From Mesorhizobium sp. NBSH29 (GTDB lineage Bacteria > Pseudomonadota > Alphaproteobacteria > Rhizobiales > Rhizobiaceae), in assembly GCF_015500055.1 (NCBI RefSeq), contig NZ_CP045492.1:1250501-1314500 (forward strand): a stretch of DNA of 64,000 nucleotides, written 5' to 3'. The notes beneath the pieces were generated by a model, which searched no databases, was not told where the DNA came from, and saw nothing but the letters and a program-made list of their open reading frames with translations. Below are positions 34,170 to 43,245 of this stretch, one piece after another (within the stretch, counting starts at the first letter, position 1; every line of letters starts with the position of its first letter). A program made the translations under genes and the position numbers.

Positions 34170-35225
34170 ATGACCGGATCCGACCGACTCCCTTCACGAC
34201 AGCGCAGCTTCTGGCAGAACGGCCGGGTCGTCGCGATCACCCTCACGATCATGGCTCTATTCGTCTATGTCCTCGGGTTTCGGGCGGCGTCCTTCCCATG
34301 GGTCGACGCCATCGGTGCAGCCACGGCCCATGTCATCCCTGGGGCGATCGCCTGCGTTTCGGCTTGGCGCCTTCAGTCGTGGGTCACCGGAAGAAGACCA
34401 ATCTGGCTGGCGCACAGCCTTCTCGCGATCGGAACCGGCCTCTTCTGGCTCGCGATGACGCTGGCGATCACGCTCATCACCAAACCCGACATCTTCGGGC
34501 ATGTCGTCCGCGCAGCGTCGCCCGGAACGCTGCTGTCGGGCCTCTTCGTCTATACCGCGATCGCTTTCATCTTCACGCTTGTCCGGACCCGCCAACATGC
34601 GGCGGAAAGTGACGCCGCACGGGTCAGAGCCGAGCTCGCCGCCGTCCGCGCCCGCGTCGAGCCGCATTTTCTCTACAATACCCTTGAGACGATTGCGGGA
34701 CTGATCCGGCACCAGCCGGACGCCGCAGAGACCGCGATCGGGCAACTCGGCCGCTTGCTGCGCCGGGTGCTCGATGTGACCGGACAGGAGGCCGGTGATC
34801 CTCTCATCGCATTGCAGGAGGAGTTGATTCTGGTGCGCGACTATCTTGCCATCGAACAATTGCGCCTCGGCGACCGGTTGCAGATCATCGAGAAAATCGA
34901 CGCCGATACGCACGATCTGGGGTTTCCCGCTTTCGGCCTGCAGGTGCTGGTCGAGAATGCGATCCTGCACGGCATCGCGCCGAAACCGGACGGCGGAACC
35001 ATCTCATTGACCGCAGCGCATCAAGGCGGCCAGCTTGTCGTGACCGTGTCAGATGATGGCCTTGGCGCGGAAGAAGCCGCAATACTGCGTGGCGGCCTCG
35101 GTCTCAGCCTGCTGCGCACGCGGATTGAGGCGCATTTTCCGGGCGCGACCACCTTCGATGTGGCGGCGTCCCCGGGCCGCGGCGTGTCCGTCAGAATTGC
35201 CATACCGGCGGTGGAGGCGGAATGA
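34170..35225 (+). CDS. LytS-type sensor histidine kinase
   Basis: From ATG 34170 the product is 351 residues. About four membrane helices occupy residues 15-145. VEPHFLYNTLETIAGL carries the phospho-accepting His of the His_kinase (PF06580) family, followed by a HATPase region with LQVLVENAILHGI (N box), SDDGLGAEE and GGLGLSLL. No extracellular sensor domain exists, so it senses at or in the membrane. It overlaps the LytTR regulator gene by 4 bases. Confidence 0.85.
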   Translation: MTGSDRLPSRQRSFWQNGRVVAITLTIMALFVYVLGFRAASFPWVDAIGAATAHVIPGAIACVSAWRLQSWVTGRRPIWLAHSLLAIGTGLFWLAMTLAITLITKPDIFGHVVRAASPGTLLSGLFVYTAIAFIFTLVRTRQHAAESDAARVRAELAAVRARVEPHFLYNTLETIAGLIRHQPDAAETAIGQLGRLLRRVLDVTGQEAGDPLIALQEELILVRDYLAIEQLRLGDRLQIIEKIDADTHDLGFPAFGLQVLVENAILHGIAPKPDGGTISLTAAHQGGQLVVTVSDDGLGAEEAAILRGGLGLSLLRTRIEAHFPGATTFDVAASPGRGVSVRIAIPAVEAE

Positions 35226-35980
35226 GGATCGACGACAATTCTCTGCATTGCCTCGTCGCCGATGACGAACCGCATATCCGCGACCGAATCTGCCGTCTGG
35301 CGGAAGCGGCCGGCCTGAAGGTCGTCGCCAGCGCCGGCAACGGAACCGATGCGCTGCACCTGATCCTGCAGCACGAGCCCGCCATCGCGTTTCTCGATAT
35401 CCGCATGCCGGGTATGGACGGGTTGCAACTGGTCCACCGGCTCTCCGCCATGGCCCGGCCGCCGGTCGTTGTCTACGTCACCGCCCATGACGAGCACGCA
35501 ATCGCGGCGTTCGAGCTTTCGGCCATCGATTATGTCATGAAACCCGTGGAGGCCAAGCGCTTCGGGATTGCCGTCGACCGCGCTAGGGCCATCGTTCAGG
35601 CATCGACGGCGCGCGACGCTTTGGATCGTCTGAACGGTGCGCTGGCATCCGAACGGCCCGAGCGTCTGACTTTGCGCAGCGGGTCGAAGCTCGTCTCGGT
35701 CCGCCCCGCCGATATCCTGCGCTTCCAGGCGGTCGACGACTATGTCGAGGTCCATCTCGCGTCCTCGTCGCACCTGCTTTCGGTCACGATGAATGCCATG
35801 GAGCAGACCCTTTCCCTCCCCTTCCTGCGGGTGCATCGCTCCCACATCGTGAATGTCGATCACATACGTGCCTGGTCCACTGGCGGCGGTCGGGCGTCGA
35901 TCGAGATGAGTGACGGTGTCCTCGTGCCGGTTTCCCGGTCCCGCAAGGACCGGGTCCAGGACATCGTCGCTGATCGGTAA
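35222..35980 (+). CDS. LytTR-family response regulator
   Basis: The product is 252 residues. The receiver domain (about 8-120) has LVADDEPHIRDR, the phospho-Asp in IAFLDIRMPGMDGLQLV, and the Lys of YVMKPVEAKR. The C-terminal LytTR DNA-binding domain contains GSKLVSVRPADILRFQAVDD and LRVHRSHIVNVDHI. It is paired with the kinase just upstream. The Imm-5-like gene and its 218-base upstream gap are candidate targets. Confidence 0.88.
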   Translation: MRIDDNSLHCLVADDEPHIRDRICRLAEAAGLKVVASAGNGTDALHLILQHEPAIAFLDIRMPGMDGLQLVHRLSAMARPPVVVYVTAHDEHAIAAFELSAIDYVMKPVEAKRFGIAVDRARAIVQASTARDALDRLNGALASERPERLTLRSGSKLVSVRPADILRFQAVDDYVEVHLASSSHLLSVTMNAMEQTLSLPFLRVHRSHIVNVDHIRAWSTGGGRASIEMSDGVLVPVSRSRKDRVQDIVADR

Positions 35981-36197
35981 CGGTTCCTGCCGAGGGCAGA
36001 CAGCACCATTTCGGAACCGCCGATCGCGAAGTCACTGATCGCTTCGGTGCGCGGGTCCGGTTTGCCGCCGAACGTGATCGAGGCTGCACATCACCCCTCC
36101 GATTTGGTGACGTACGAACCTGTGAACTGAACCCGAATGAAGACCAGACCGAGCGCGGATAATGTACACGGCTCCAAATGGTTGTAAATTCAGCCGC

Positions 36198-36746
36198 ATG
36201 ACGGATGGGCCCAAGATGATCGACCTCAGCATGACCGAACTCCGGGCGGTGGCCGGCTTCGCGGCAGCCTGCGCGCGGCCCGTTCTGGCGATCTTCGAAG
36301 GTGACCGCCCCGACGACAGGCGTCCGCGCGCTGCAATCGACGCGGCCGAGGCTTTCGCAAATGGCGCCAAGCGGTCGAAGTCGATACGTGACTGTGCATG
36401 GGCAGCCCAGCTGGCCGCGCGCGATGCCCGAGACGCGGGACAATCAGCAGCCAGTGAGGCTGCGCGCGCCGCCCTCGCCGCGGCAGGTGCGGCGTTTCTC
36501 CATCCGCTCCCCAATGCGACCCAGGTCAAACATATACTCGGATCAGCCGGTCACGCCGCACGAGCGGTCGAACTCTCCACCGGCAGTTCTCCGGATGCAG
36601 GAATTGCTCAGATCGCGCAGTCACACGCCCTTGCGCCACCGGTCGTGATCGACGTCCTCCGGCGCTACCCACCAGCCCCTTCGGGCGGTGGGCGGGTAGG
36701 AGATTTGATACGCCAATTGGACGCATCGCTCCGGCTCAACTCCTGA
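36198..36746 (+). CDS. Imm-5-like putative immunity protein
   Basis: From ATG 36198 the product is 182 residues; ATG 36162 is an alternative and neither has a clear ribosome site. The helical pattern CARPVLAIFEGDRPDDRRPR followed by AIDAAEAFANGAKRS, alanine-rich helices and HILGSAGHAARAVEL is that of the Imm-5 family found beside polymorphic toxins. No toxin gene is nearby. In this place it could be an orphan immunity gene regulated by the LytTR protein just upstream, or have another role. Confidence 0.5.
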   Translation: MTDGPKMIDLSMTELRAVAGFAAACARPVLAIFEGDRPDDRRPRAAIDAAEAFANGAKRSKSIRDCAWAAQLAARDARDAGQSAASEAARAALAAAGAAFLHPLPNATQVKHILGSAGHAARAVELSTGSSPDAGIAQIAQSHALAPPVVIDVLRRYPPAPSGGGRVGDLIRQLDASLRLNS

Positions 36747-36813
36747 CCATGGTCGGGTTTTCTTCGGGGTTGCGCTCGGCGGCTCCGTAGGGAGAGAGGG
36801 ATAGGAGTGAGGG

Positions 36814-36876
36814 GGTTTTCGTGACGGGTTGGAAGTCGAGAGAGAGGCTCCCGGCCGCCCGTCGCGGAGAAAACCG
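36814..36876 (+). promoter_or_regulatory. Conserved structured leader, copy 2 (parB-like gene)
   Basis: CGTGACGGG (36820-36828) pairs with CCCGTCGCG (36858-36866), the same 9-bp stem as at 32421-32465, here with a 29-base loop containing GAGAGAGAG. GGAGAAAACCG precedes ATG 36877. Similarity begins at about GGTTTTCGTGACGGGTTG and ends at the start codon. Confidence 0.6.
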
Positions 36877-38979
36877 ATGACCACGAAGAACCCCAAGTCG
36901 AAGATCGCGCTTAGCGTGTCGCGCGACATTCCCTTCAACAAGCTGGTGCTGTCCCAGTCGAACGTGCGGCGAATCAAGGCCGGCGTCGCGATCGAGGAGC
37001 TGGCGGCGGATATCGCCCGGCGCACGCTCCTGCAGAGCCTGACCGTGCGGCCCGTCCTCGACGCGGACGGCGCGGAAACTGGCATGTTCGAGATCCCGGC
37101 CGGTGGGCGGCGCTACCGCGCGCTCGAACTGCTGGTGAAACAGAAGCGCCTGACCCGGACCGCACCCATCCCCTGCGTGATCCGCACCGAGGGTCTCGCC
37201 GAGGAGGACAGTCTCGCCGAGAACATTCAGCGGGCACCGCTGCATCCGCTCGACCAGTTCCGCGCCTTCCAGGCGATGCGGGAGAAAGGCATGGGCGAGG
37301 AGGAGATCGCCGCCGCGTTCTTCATCTCGGTGAATGTCGTCAAGCAGCGGTTGCGTCTGGCGTCCGTTAGCGAGACCCTGCGCGACGCCTATGCCGCCGA
37401 CGAGATGACCCTCGATCATTTGATGGCGTTCACGGTCAATCCTGACCATGCGCGCCAGGTTCAAGTGTGGGAGGCGATCAAGGACTCTTATACCAAGCAG
37501 CCCTATCAGATCCGGCGCATGCTGACCGAAGACGCGGTGCGAGCGTCGGACAAGCGGGCGCAGTTCATCGGCATCGACGCCTATGTCGAGGCAGGCGGTG
37601 CCGTGATGCGCGACCTGTTCGAAAGCGACGATGGCGGCTGGCTCGAGGATATCGGCCTGGTCGATATGCTCGTGACCGAGAAGCTGAATGAGGAGGCCGA
37701 GGCGATCCGGGCCGAAGGCTGGAAATGGATCGAGGTCGGTCTCGATTTCCCCTACGGCCACACCTATGGGCTGCGGCGTCTTTTCGGCGAACAGGAGCCG
37801 CTCACCGATGAGCAGCAGGCGGCGCGCGACGCGTTGCAGGAAGAACTCGACAAGCTCGAGGCCGAGTATGCCGATGCACCGGAACTGCCCGACGAGATCG
37901 ACGAACGCCTGGGTGAGATCGAGACGGCGATCGACGCCATCGACGATCGTCCGCTGGTCTACGATGCCGATGAGGTCTCGCGCGCCGGTGCGTTCATCAG
38001 CATCAGCCCGAGCGGTCACCTGCATGTCGCGCGCGGATTCGTGCGGCCCGATGATGAGTTGCCGGTCGCGCCGGAGGCCGATGAGACGGAGACGTCCAGC
38101 ACCGGTGACGGTGAAACCGAGGCTGGCGGATCGCAGTCTGTCGATCCTGCCAACGAACCGGATGAGGATGAAGGCCTAAAACCGATCCCCGACCGGCTCG
38201 TCACCGAACTGACCGCGCATCGCACCGTGGCACTAAGGCTTGCGCTCGGCGGATCCTTCGACACGGCGTTCCTCACCTGTCTGCACAAGTTCGTGTTGGA
38301 TCAGTTCTACGGCCACGCGCAGGACAGCTGTCTCGAACTCTCGGCGAAATGCATCTATTTCGGATCGCAGGCGCCGGGTCTGGGAGAAACGCCCTATGCT
38401 ACAGCGCTCAATGAACGGCATGAGGCCTTCTCGGGCAATCTGCCGAACGATCCCGAAAAGCTATGGGGCCATCTGGAAGTGCTCGACAGCGACACGCGTC
38501 AGGCGCTGTTCGCCCATTGCGTGGCCCTGACGGCGAACGCGACGGTGGAGGCCTACAACCGCAGACCGCGGGCGATTGCTGACGCCGACAGGTTGGCGGT
38601 CACCGTCGGTCTCGACATGGCGGCAGCGGGCTGGAAGCCGACGGCCGAGGCCTATCTCGGACGGGTCACCAAGGCGCGCATTGCGGCTGCGGTGGCCGAG
38701 GTGAAGGGCGACAAGATCGCGTCCGACCTCGAAGCGCTCAAGAAGGACGCGATGGTGGCGCGGGCTGAAGACCTGCTCGCCGACACCAGCTGGCTGCCCG
38801 AACCGCTGCGCAAGCCGAAAGAGACCGTCGAGGTGCCATCCGAAGATGTTGCGGGCGGCGAGACTGCCGAGAGCGCACGATCGGCGGCAAACGACGGCGA
38901 AACGGCCATGGACCAGGAAGATGATCCCGCCGACACTGACGAAGCGGGACAGGATGACGAGATGGTCGCCGCCGAATAA
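36877..38979 (+). CDS. ParB/RepB/Spo0J-family protein, long form
   Basis: This is a 700-residue protein. The ParB N-domain has LSQSNVRRIKAG, FEIPAGGRRYRALELL and LAEENIQRAPLHPLDQF-like sequence (LSE-type box at about 110-130). It is followed by the helix-turn-helix EEEIAAAFFISVNVVKQRL. The remaining 450 residues include an acidic linker around residues 390-430 and a C-terminal region seen in plasmid/ICE ParB-like nucleases and partition proteins. No ParA gene accompanies it, so it may act as a DNA-binding regulator rather than a segregation protein. Parts of it recur as a fragment at 31.9 kb. Confidence 0.85.
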   Translation: MTTKNPKSKIALSVSRDIPFNKLVLSQSNVRRIKAGVAIEELAADIARRTLLQSLTVRPVLDADGAETGMFEIPAGGRRYRALELLVKQKRLTRTAPIPCVIRTEGLAEEDSLAENIQRAPLHPLDQFRAFQAMREKGMGEEEIAAAFFISVNVVKQRLRLASVSETLRDAYAADEMTLDHLMAFTVNPDHARQVQVWEAIKDSYTKQPYQIRRMLTEDAVRASDKRAQFIGIDAYVEAGGAVMRDLFESDDGGWLEDIGLVDMLVTEKLNEEAEAIRAEGWKWIEVGLDFPYGHTYGLRRLFGEQEPLTDEQQAARDALQEELDKLEAEYADAPELPDEIDERLGEIETAIDAIDDRPLVYDADEVSRAGAFISISPSGHLHVARGFVRPDDELPVAPEADETETSSTGDGETEAGGSQSVDPANEPDEDEGLKPIPDRLVTELTAHRTVALRLALGGSFDTAFLTCLHKFVLDQFYGHAQDSCLELSAKCIYFGSQAPGLGETPYATALNERHEAFSGNLPNDPEKLWGHLEVLDSDTRQALFAHCVALTANATVEAYNRRPRAIADADRLAVTVGLDMAAAGWKPTAEAYLGRVTKARIAAAVAEVKGDKIASDLEALKKDAMVARAEDLLADTSWLPEPLRKPKETVEVPSEDVAGGETAESARSAANDGETAMDQEDDPADTDEAGQDDEMVAAE

Positions 38980-38996
38980 CAAACCCTCCCACACCT

Positions 38997-39027
38997 GGGC
39001 CCGCCGAAAGGTGGGCCCCTTTTTCTT
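38997..39027 (+). terminator. Rho-independent terminator after the parB-like gene
   Basis: GGGCCCGCC-gaaa-GGTGGGCCC forms a 9-bp stem with a GAAA tetraloop and is followed by CTTTTTCTTT. It lies 18 bases after the parB-like stop. The next gene's ribosome site (GGAGGG) begins within 2 bases of the T-run, so this structure may also influence its translation. Confidence 0.8.
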
Positions 39028-39040
39028 TGGAGGGAACGTG

Positions 39041-40123
39041 ATGTCTCAATCCATTGCCACGCTGACGGAAGCCCTGGCGCGCAATGCCGAGGCGGTGTGT
39101 CGGCATTATCTGCCGAACGGCCGCCGTGAGGGCCACTACTGGATGATCGGCGATGTGCGCGGCACGTCGGGCCGGTCGATGTTTGTGCGTCTCAAAGGAT
39201 CGGAGAGCGGCAAAGGCGCGGCCGGCAAATGGACCGATGCGGCCACCTCCGAACATGGCGACCTGCTCGATATCATCCGCGAGAGCTGCGGGCTCTCCGA
39301 TTTCAAGGATGTTGCGGAGGAAGCGCGGCGGTTCCTCAGTCTGCCCCGATCTGAACCGCAGACTGACCAGAATCCGCGACCCGCATCAGTCCCCACCGGA
39401 TCACCTAAAGCCGCGCGGCGGCTCTTTGCAATGGCGCAGCCGATCGTGGGCACACTTGCGGAAACCTATTTTCATAACCGCGGCATCACAGCTCTGCCTG
39501 AGACCGGAAGCCTGCGGTTCCATCCGCGCTGCTATTACCGTCCTGACCGCGATGCCGAAACGGAAGTCTGGCCCGCATTGGTCGCAGCGGTCACCGATCT
39601 CGATGGCACAATCACTGGCGCACACCGAACCTGGCTTGATCCCGAAGGATTCACCGAAGCCACTTTGGGCAAGGCCCCGATCGACACACCGCGCCGCGCA
39701 ATGGGCAATCTGCTCGGCCATGCAGTTCGGTTCGGTACCGCGCATGATGTCATGGCGGCGGGCGAAGGCATCGAGACCACGCTGTCGCTGAGAATCGTCC
39801 TGCCCCACATGCCGATGGTGGCTGCACTCTCCGCTGCTCATCTGGCGGCAATCCTGTTCCCGGCAACACTACGCCGTCTCTATATCGCCCGTGACAACGA
39901 CCCGGCCGGGGATGGCGCAATGGAGACCCTGATCGACCGGGCGCAAGAGGCCGATATCGAGGCCATCACGCTGTCGCCGCAGCTCGGGGACTTCAACGAG
40001 GATCTGCGCCTTCTCGGGATCGATGCCCTGCGCAGCGCCATGCGCATCCAGATCGCACCGAATGATGTCGCGCGTTTCATGAACGTGTCAGGCGTCGCCG
40101 GGAGGGAGGCGGAGCGGGTCTGA
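39041..40123 (+). CDS. Toprim-domain protein with DUF7146-like N-terminus (primase-type)
   Basis: From ATG 39041 (after GGAGGGAACGTG) the product is 360 residues; the longer frame to 38846 overlaps the parB-like gene. The N-terminal part (RREGHYWMIGDVRG, GSESGKGAAGKWTD) is the DUF7146/zinc-less primase-associated region. AAGEGIETTLSLR at about 239 and LYIARDNDPAGDGAM at about 282 are the Toprim glutamate and DxD motifs. It probably works in plasmid-type DNA replication or single-strand conversion after transfer. Confidence 0.8.
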   Translation: MSQSIATLTEALARNAEAVCRHYLPNGRREGHYWMIGDVRGTSGRSMFVRLKGSESGKGAAGKWTDAATSEHGDLLDIIRESCGLSDFKDVAEEARRFLSLPRSEPQTDQNPRPASVPTGSPKAARRLFAMAQPIVGTLAETYFHNRGITALPETGSLRFHPRCYYRPDRDAETEVWPALVAAVTDLDGTITGAHRTWLDPEGFTEATLGKAPIDTPRRAMGNLLGHAVRFGTAHDVMAAGEGIETTLSLRIVLPHMPMVAALSAAHLAAILFPATLRRLYIARDNDPAGDGAMETLIDRAQEADIEAITLSPQLGDFNEDLRLLGIDALRSAMRIQIAPNDVARFMNVSGVAGREAERV

Positions 40124-40239
40124 CGTTCATGTCGGGACCGGTCACGGGACGCGCGCACCATCATCGGTAAGAGCCGCGACCTCGGCCTTCTTCAGAGGGC
40201 GAACGGACGGCAGACGGTGCGGACCGGCAATGGCTGCGC

Positions 40240-40297
40240 CCGGTTCTTTTCCGGCGGCGGGCAAGCCCGCCTTTCCATCGCGAAGCAAAAGAACCGG
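40240..40297. repeat. Nested inverted repeat in a 354-base gene-free stretch
   Basis: CCGGTTCTTTT (40240-40250) is the exact reverse complement of AAAAGAACCGG (40287-40297). Between them GGCGGGC-aa-GCCCGCC (40256-40271) forms another perfect stem. The gene-free stretch 40124-40477 otherwise shows no supported frame. The nested arms could be a cruciform, an RNA or a protein site. Confidence 0.5.
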
Positions 40298-40477
40298 CTT
40301 CGCCATCCTCCGCTGCGCTTCGGCCCTCCACTCCTTCTCGGCATGATTTCGTCCCAAAACAGCTAGCCACTTTTGGGGATCATGCCCGTCGCTCCGGGTG
40401 CAGGTCCGCCCCGCCTGCCGTCTTTCGTCGCCATGAAGGCCGAGGCGGTCGCGGTCAAACCGACGAAGGAGCATCCC

Positions 40478-41419
40478 ATGTATACCGATCCCCACGACAC
40501 CGATGACGAGCCCCATCACAGCGCTTCTCCCACCGACACGATCTGCACCGAACTGCAACTGCACGGCTACCGCCATTCCGCAAACGATCCCGATCCGCGC
40601 GACGTGCCCGAGGACCACAAGATCGAAGGCGCCGTTGCCGATATCTTCGATGCCCTCGTGGCGACGATGGCGGACACCATCCTCGATCACGATCTCGACG
40701 AACTGCTCTGGTCGGCGGTCAACATGTTCCACCGCGCCACCGACCGGATCGAGCGCAAGCTCGACGACAACGAACAGGCGCAGAAACGCGGGCAGCGTGA
40801 ACAGGACGGCTCCGAGGTTAAAGCAGTCCAGTTGGAGGACCTGATCGCCACCGGGCAATCGCTTCTCGAACGCCGCGACTGCATGGAGGTCTTCCGTGAC
40901 AGTGCCGCCGCTCATTATCTTCACCTGACGGGCTCACCCTGGTCCGCACGATCCGGATCACGGGTCAATCATCGTAACCTCACCTCGGCGATGATCGACA
41001 GCCGGGATTTCCTGGCCGCGAAGAAACGCGCCGATACTGAAGTGCATCTCCCCGCAGGCACCAAGATCGCGTTCACCGGCGGGATGGACTTCAACGATCA
41101 TCGGCTGATCTGGGACACGCTCGACAAGGTGTTTGCCAAGCACACCGACATGGTTCTGCTGCATGGCGGATCACCAAAAGGTGCCGAATTGATTGCCGCC
41201 AAATGGGCCGAAACCCGCAAGGTCGCGCAGGTCGCTTTCAAGCCTGATTGGGCGAAACATGCCAAGGCCGCACCATTCAAGCGCAACGATGCGATCCTCG
41301 ATGTCCTGCCGATCGGGGTCATCCTATTTCCCGGCACCGGCATCCAGGACAATTTCGCCGACAAGGCGCGGAAACTCGGCATCAAAGCCTATGATTTCCG
41401 CAGAAAGGGCGGCGCGTGA
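40478..41419 (+). CDS. DUF2493 (YspA/SLOG-type) protein
   Basis: ATG 40478 follows AAGGAG at six bases; the longer frame to 40373 has no such site. The product is 313 residues. The N-terminal 200 residues are acidic and helical. The C-terminal SLOG-like Rossmann domain has KIAFTGGMDFNDHRLIWDTL, LLHGGSPKGAELIAAKWA and VILFPGTGIQDNFADKA. The DUF2493 fold probably binds a nucleotide-like ligand. It is common on alphaproteobacterial plasmids and ICEs; its job there is unknown. Confidence 0.8.
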   Translation: MYTDPHDTDDEPHHSASPTDTICTELQLHGYRHSANDPDPRDVPEDHKIEGAVADIFDALVATMADTILDHDLDELLWSAVNMFHRATDRIERKLDDNEQAQKRGQREQDGSEVKAVQLEDLIATGQSLLERRDCMEVFRDSAAAHYLHLTGSPWSARSGSRVNHRNLTSAMIDSRDFLAAKKRADTEVHLPAGTKIAFTGGMDFNDHRLIWDTLDKVFAKHTDMVLLHGGSPKGAELIAAKWAETRKVAQVAFKPDWAKHAKAAPFKRNDAILDVLPIGVILFPGTGIQDNFADKARKLGIKAYDFRRKGGA

Positions 41420-41516
41420 GCGCCGTCCCAACATCGATTGTAGCCACAGTCTGCCGTTTTCCTATTCCAGTGTTCGTTCGACAGATTCGGAGCGGTGACA
41501 AGGCAGACTCGCGTCT

Positions 41517-42179
41517 TTAGCGCATCAATGGCCGCTTTTCAGGGTCATCTTTAGTAACTGCGTATTTTACGAGGAACAGATCGACCGTTTCACATGCGTG
41601 CTTCTTCATCTGTCGGGGTCCGGGGATGGCGGAATCTCCGAGATGCATTGCTTCGCTCGTGGGTCCGCCCATGAGAAGCCAGTTGAATTGTTTCGCGGCT
41701 ACCCTCGAGTCAGTGACTGAAAGCGTGCCTTCGGACGCGAAATGATCAAGCGCCTGCGAGAGGCGATCTATCGCACGACCCGGTCCCTCACGGTAGAGGG
41801 CCGCACCAAGTTCCGGAAACCTGCCGCTTTCTCCAATCACCATGCGCCGCAGTTGCATCAGTCGAGGCTTTAGTACCGCTTTGAGCTGTTCGTTGGCAAA
41901 ACGAAGCAGCCACTCTTCTGGACCAGTTCCGTCCGGCAACCGTTCGACCTCGCGCCCGACATTGCGGGCCGCACCGCCTGCTAGAGAACCGACGACCTCA
42001 TGAAATAGCGTCTCTTTGCTCTGGAAGTGGCTGTAGATCGTCTGCACGGAAACCTTCGCCTGCGCCGCGATTTGATCCATCGTCGCGCCAAGAAACCCCT
42101 GATCCAGGAACACGTCAGCCGCCGCCGCTATGATCTTGGCCCTGCTGCGCTCGATCCTCGTGTTGGCTCCGTTTGACAC
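41517..42179 (-). CDS. TetR/AcrR-family repressor
   Basis: The product is 220 residues with the TetR helix-turn-helix at about 10-60 (AAADVFLDQGFLGATMDQIA, VSVQTIYSHFQSKETLF). The ligand domain ends with a TetR_C-like region. It diverges from the GST gene, and the intervening GAACGTTC palindrome within a promoter is its likely operator. The ligand is unknown; electrophilic compounds handled by the GST would make sense. Confidence 0.85.
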   Translation of the reverse strand: MSNGANTRIERSRAKIIAAAADVFLDQGFLGATMDQIAAQAKVSVQTIYSHFQSKETLFHEVVGSLAGGAARNVGREVERLPDGTGPEEWLLRFANEQLKAVLKPRLMQLRRMVIGESGRFPELGAALYREGPGRAIDRLSQALDHFASEGTLSVTDSRVAAKQFNWLLMGGPTSEAMHLGDSAIPGPRQMKKHACETVDLFLVKYAVTKDDPEKRPLMR

Positions 42180-42220
42180 CGGCCGCCTGCCTTTCGTTTT
42201 TCAACCGAGCCTAAGCATGA

Positions 42221-42250
42221 TTGACAGAGTTAAATGGAACGTTCATTCTA
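42221..42250 (+). promoter_or_regulatory. GST promoter with embedded palindrome
   Basis: TTGACA (42221-42226) is a consensus -35 box. GAACGTTC (42237-42244) lies in the spacer, with partial symmetry extending to AATG and ATT, and a weak -10 candidate CATTCT begins at 42244. Binding of the divergent TetR protein would block this promoter. Confidence 0.5.
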
Positions 42251-42309
42251 ATCAATGATAGTCCGCGGTGGTGGTGCCGCGCAAGACGCTTGTGAGAGGA
42301 TTGCTACTG

Positions 42310-42942
42310 ATGAAACTTTACGGAACGCCGCCCACACGCGCCCTTCGCGCCATGTGGCTGCTTAACGAATTGGAGATCGATTGCGAGATCGTCACCGTCA
42401 ACATGGGCGAAAAAGAACAGGCTAGCCCCGAAATGCTGGCATTGAACCCGACGGGAAAGCTGCCCTTTCTGGTCGATGGCGAAGACGTCATCGCCGAATC
42501 CTGTGCCATCCAGCTCTACCTCGCCGAGAAGTACTCGGACAAAGGCTTCATGGGACGCAACTTGTCAGAGCGTGGTCAGATCTACCGCTGGATGTTTTTC
42601 CTCGCGACCGAGATCGAACAGCCCCTGTGGCGCATTGCCCTTCATACCCGTTTGTATCGCGAAGACGAGCGGCTCCCCGCGGATGTGCCGCTCGCAAAGC
42701 GTGATGGCAAAGCGATGATCGCCGTCTTCGAAGACCACATGAAAGACCGCGAGTTTGTCGTCGGTGACCGTCTGACCGTCGCTGACTTCAACGCTGCCTA
42801 CACTCTGAACTGGGCGCGGGATGGTGGCATCCTCGACAACGCGCCAGCGCTGAATGCTTATGTCGAACGGATGTATGCACGGCCGAAAGCGCCGCCGACC
42901 ATAGAAGAGGCGTGGGCCGAGCTGAAACGCATGATCGGCTGA
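42310..42942 (+). CDS. Glutathione S-transferase
   Basis: The 210-residue product starts at ATG 42310 (MKLYGTPPTRALRAMWLL); the frame to 42268 adds nothing conserved. The thioredoxin-like domain has NPTGKLPFLVDGEDVIAES with the cis-Pro and the ES glutathione contacts. The helical domain has EDHMKDREFVVGDRLTVADF with the N-capping box. It probably conjugates or reduces electrophiles; substrates are not predictable. It is controlled by the divergent TetR gene. Confidence 0.88.
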   Translation: MKLYGTPPTRALRAMWLLNELEIDCEIVTVNMGEKEQASPEMLALNPTGKLPFLVDGEDVIAESCAIQLYLAEKYSDKGFMGRNLSERGQIYRWMFFLATEIEQPLWRIALHTRLYREDERLPADVPLAKRDGKAMIAVFEDHMKDREFVVGDRLTVADFNAAYTLNWARDGGILDNAPALNAYVERMYARPKAPPTIEEAWAELKRMIG

Positions 42943-43245
42943 AGCTGCGGAAACCTTAGAGACAAAAGGCCGACTTTGGTTGCTGCGTGTAGCATCGGTT
43001 AATTCGGTTCCATTCCGGTTGTTCGCCGCATTGCGCAAAAAAGTCTGCTTATCGCTGACGCGTTTGGCGTCTTTGTCGGCGAGTTCGGAGTTCTCAGATG
43101 TTGGCCCGTTGCAATAAAAGGATTACCGCAGGCAACACACCAGTTTTAACCTGTCTCAAACATTCCGTTTTTGCTATACTATGTTGGTGCCAAGGTGGTG
43201 GTGGAAGGCGCAACCGTTCATTGCAATTGCACGGAGACTTTCACC

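Noticed and set aside
36736-38025. 429-codon minus-strand frame
   Set aside because: It is antisense to the ParB-like gene and has no independent support.
40142-40924. 260-codon minus-strand frame
   Set aside because: Mostly antisense to the DUF2493 gene; the part beyond that gene has no ribosome site and covers the nested inverted repeats.
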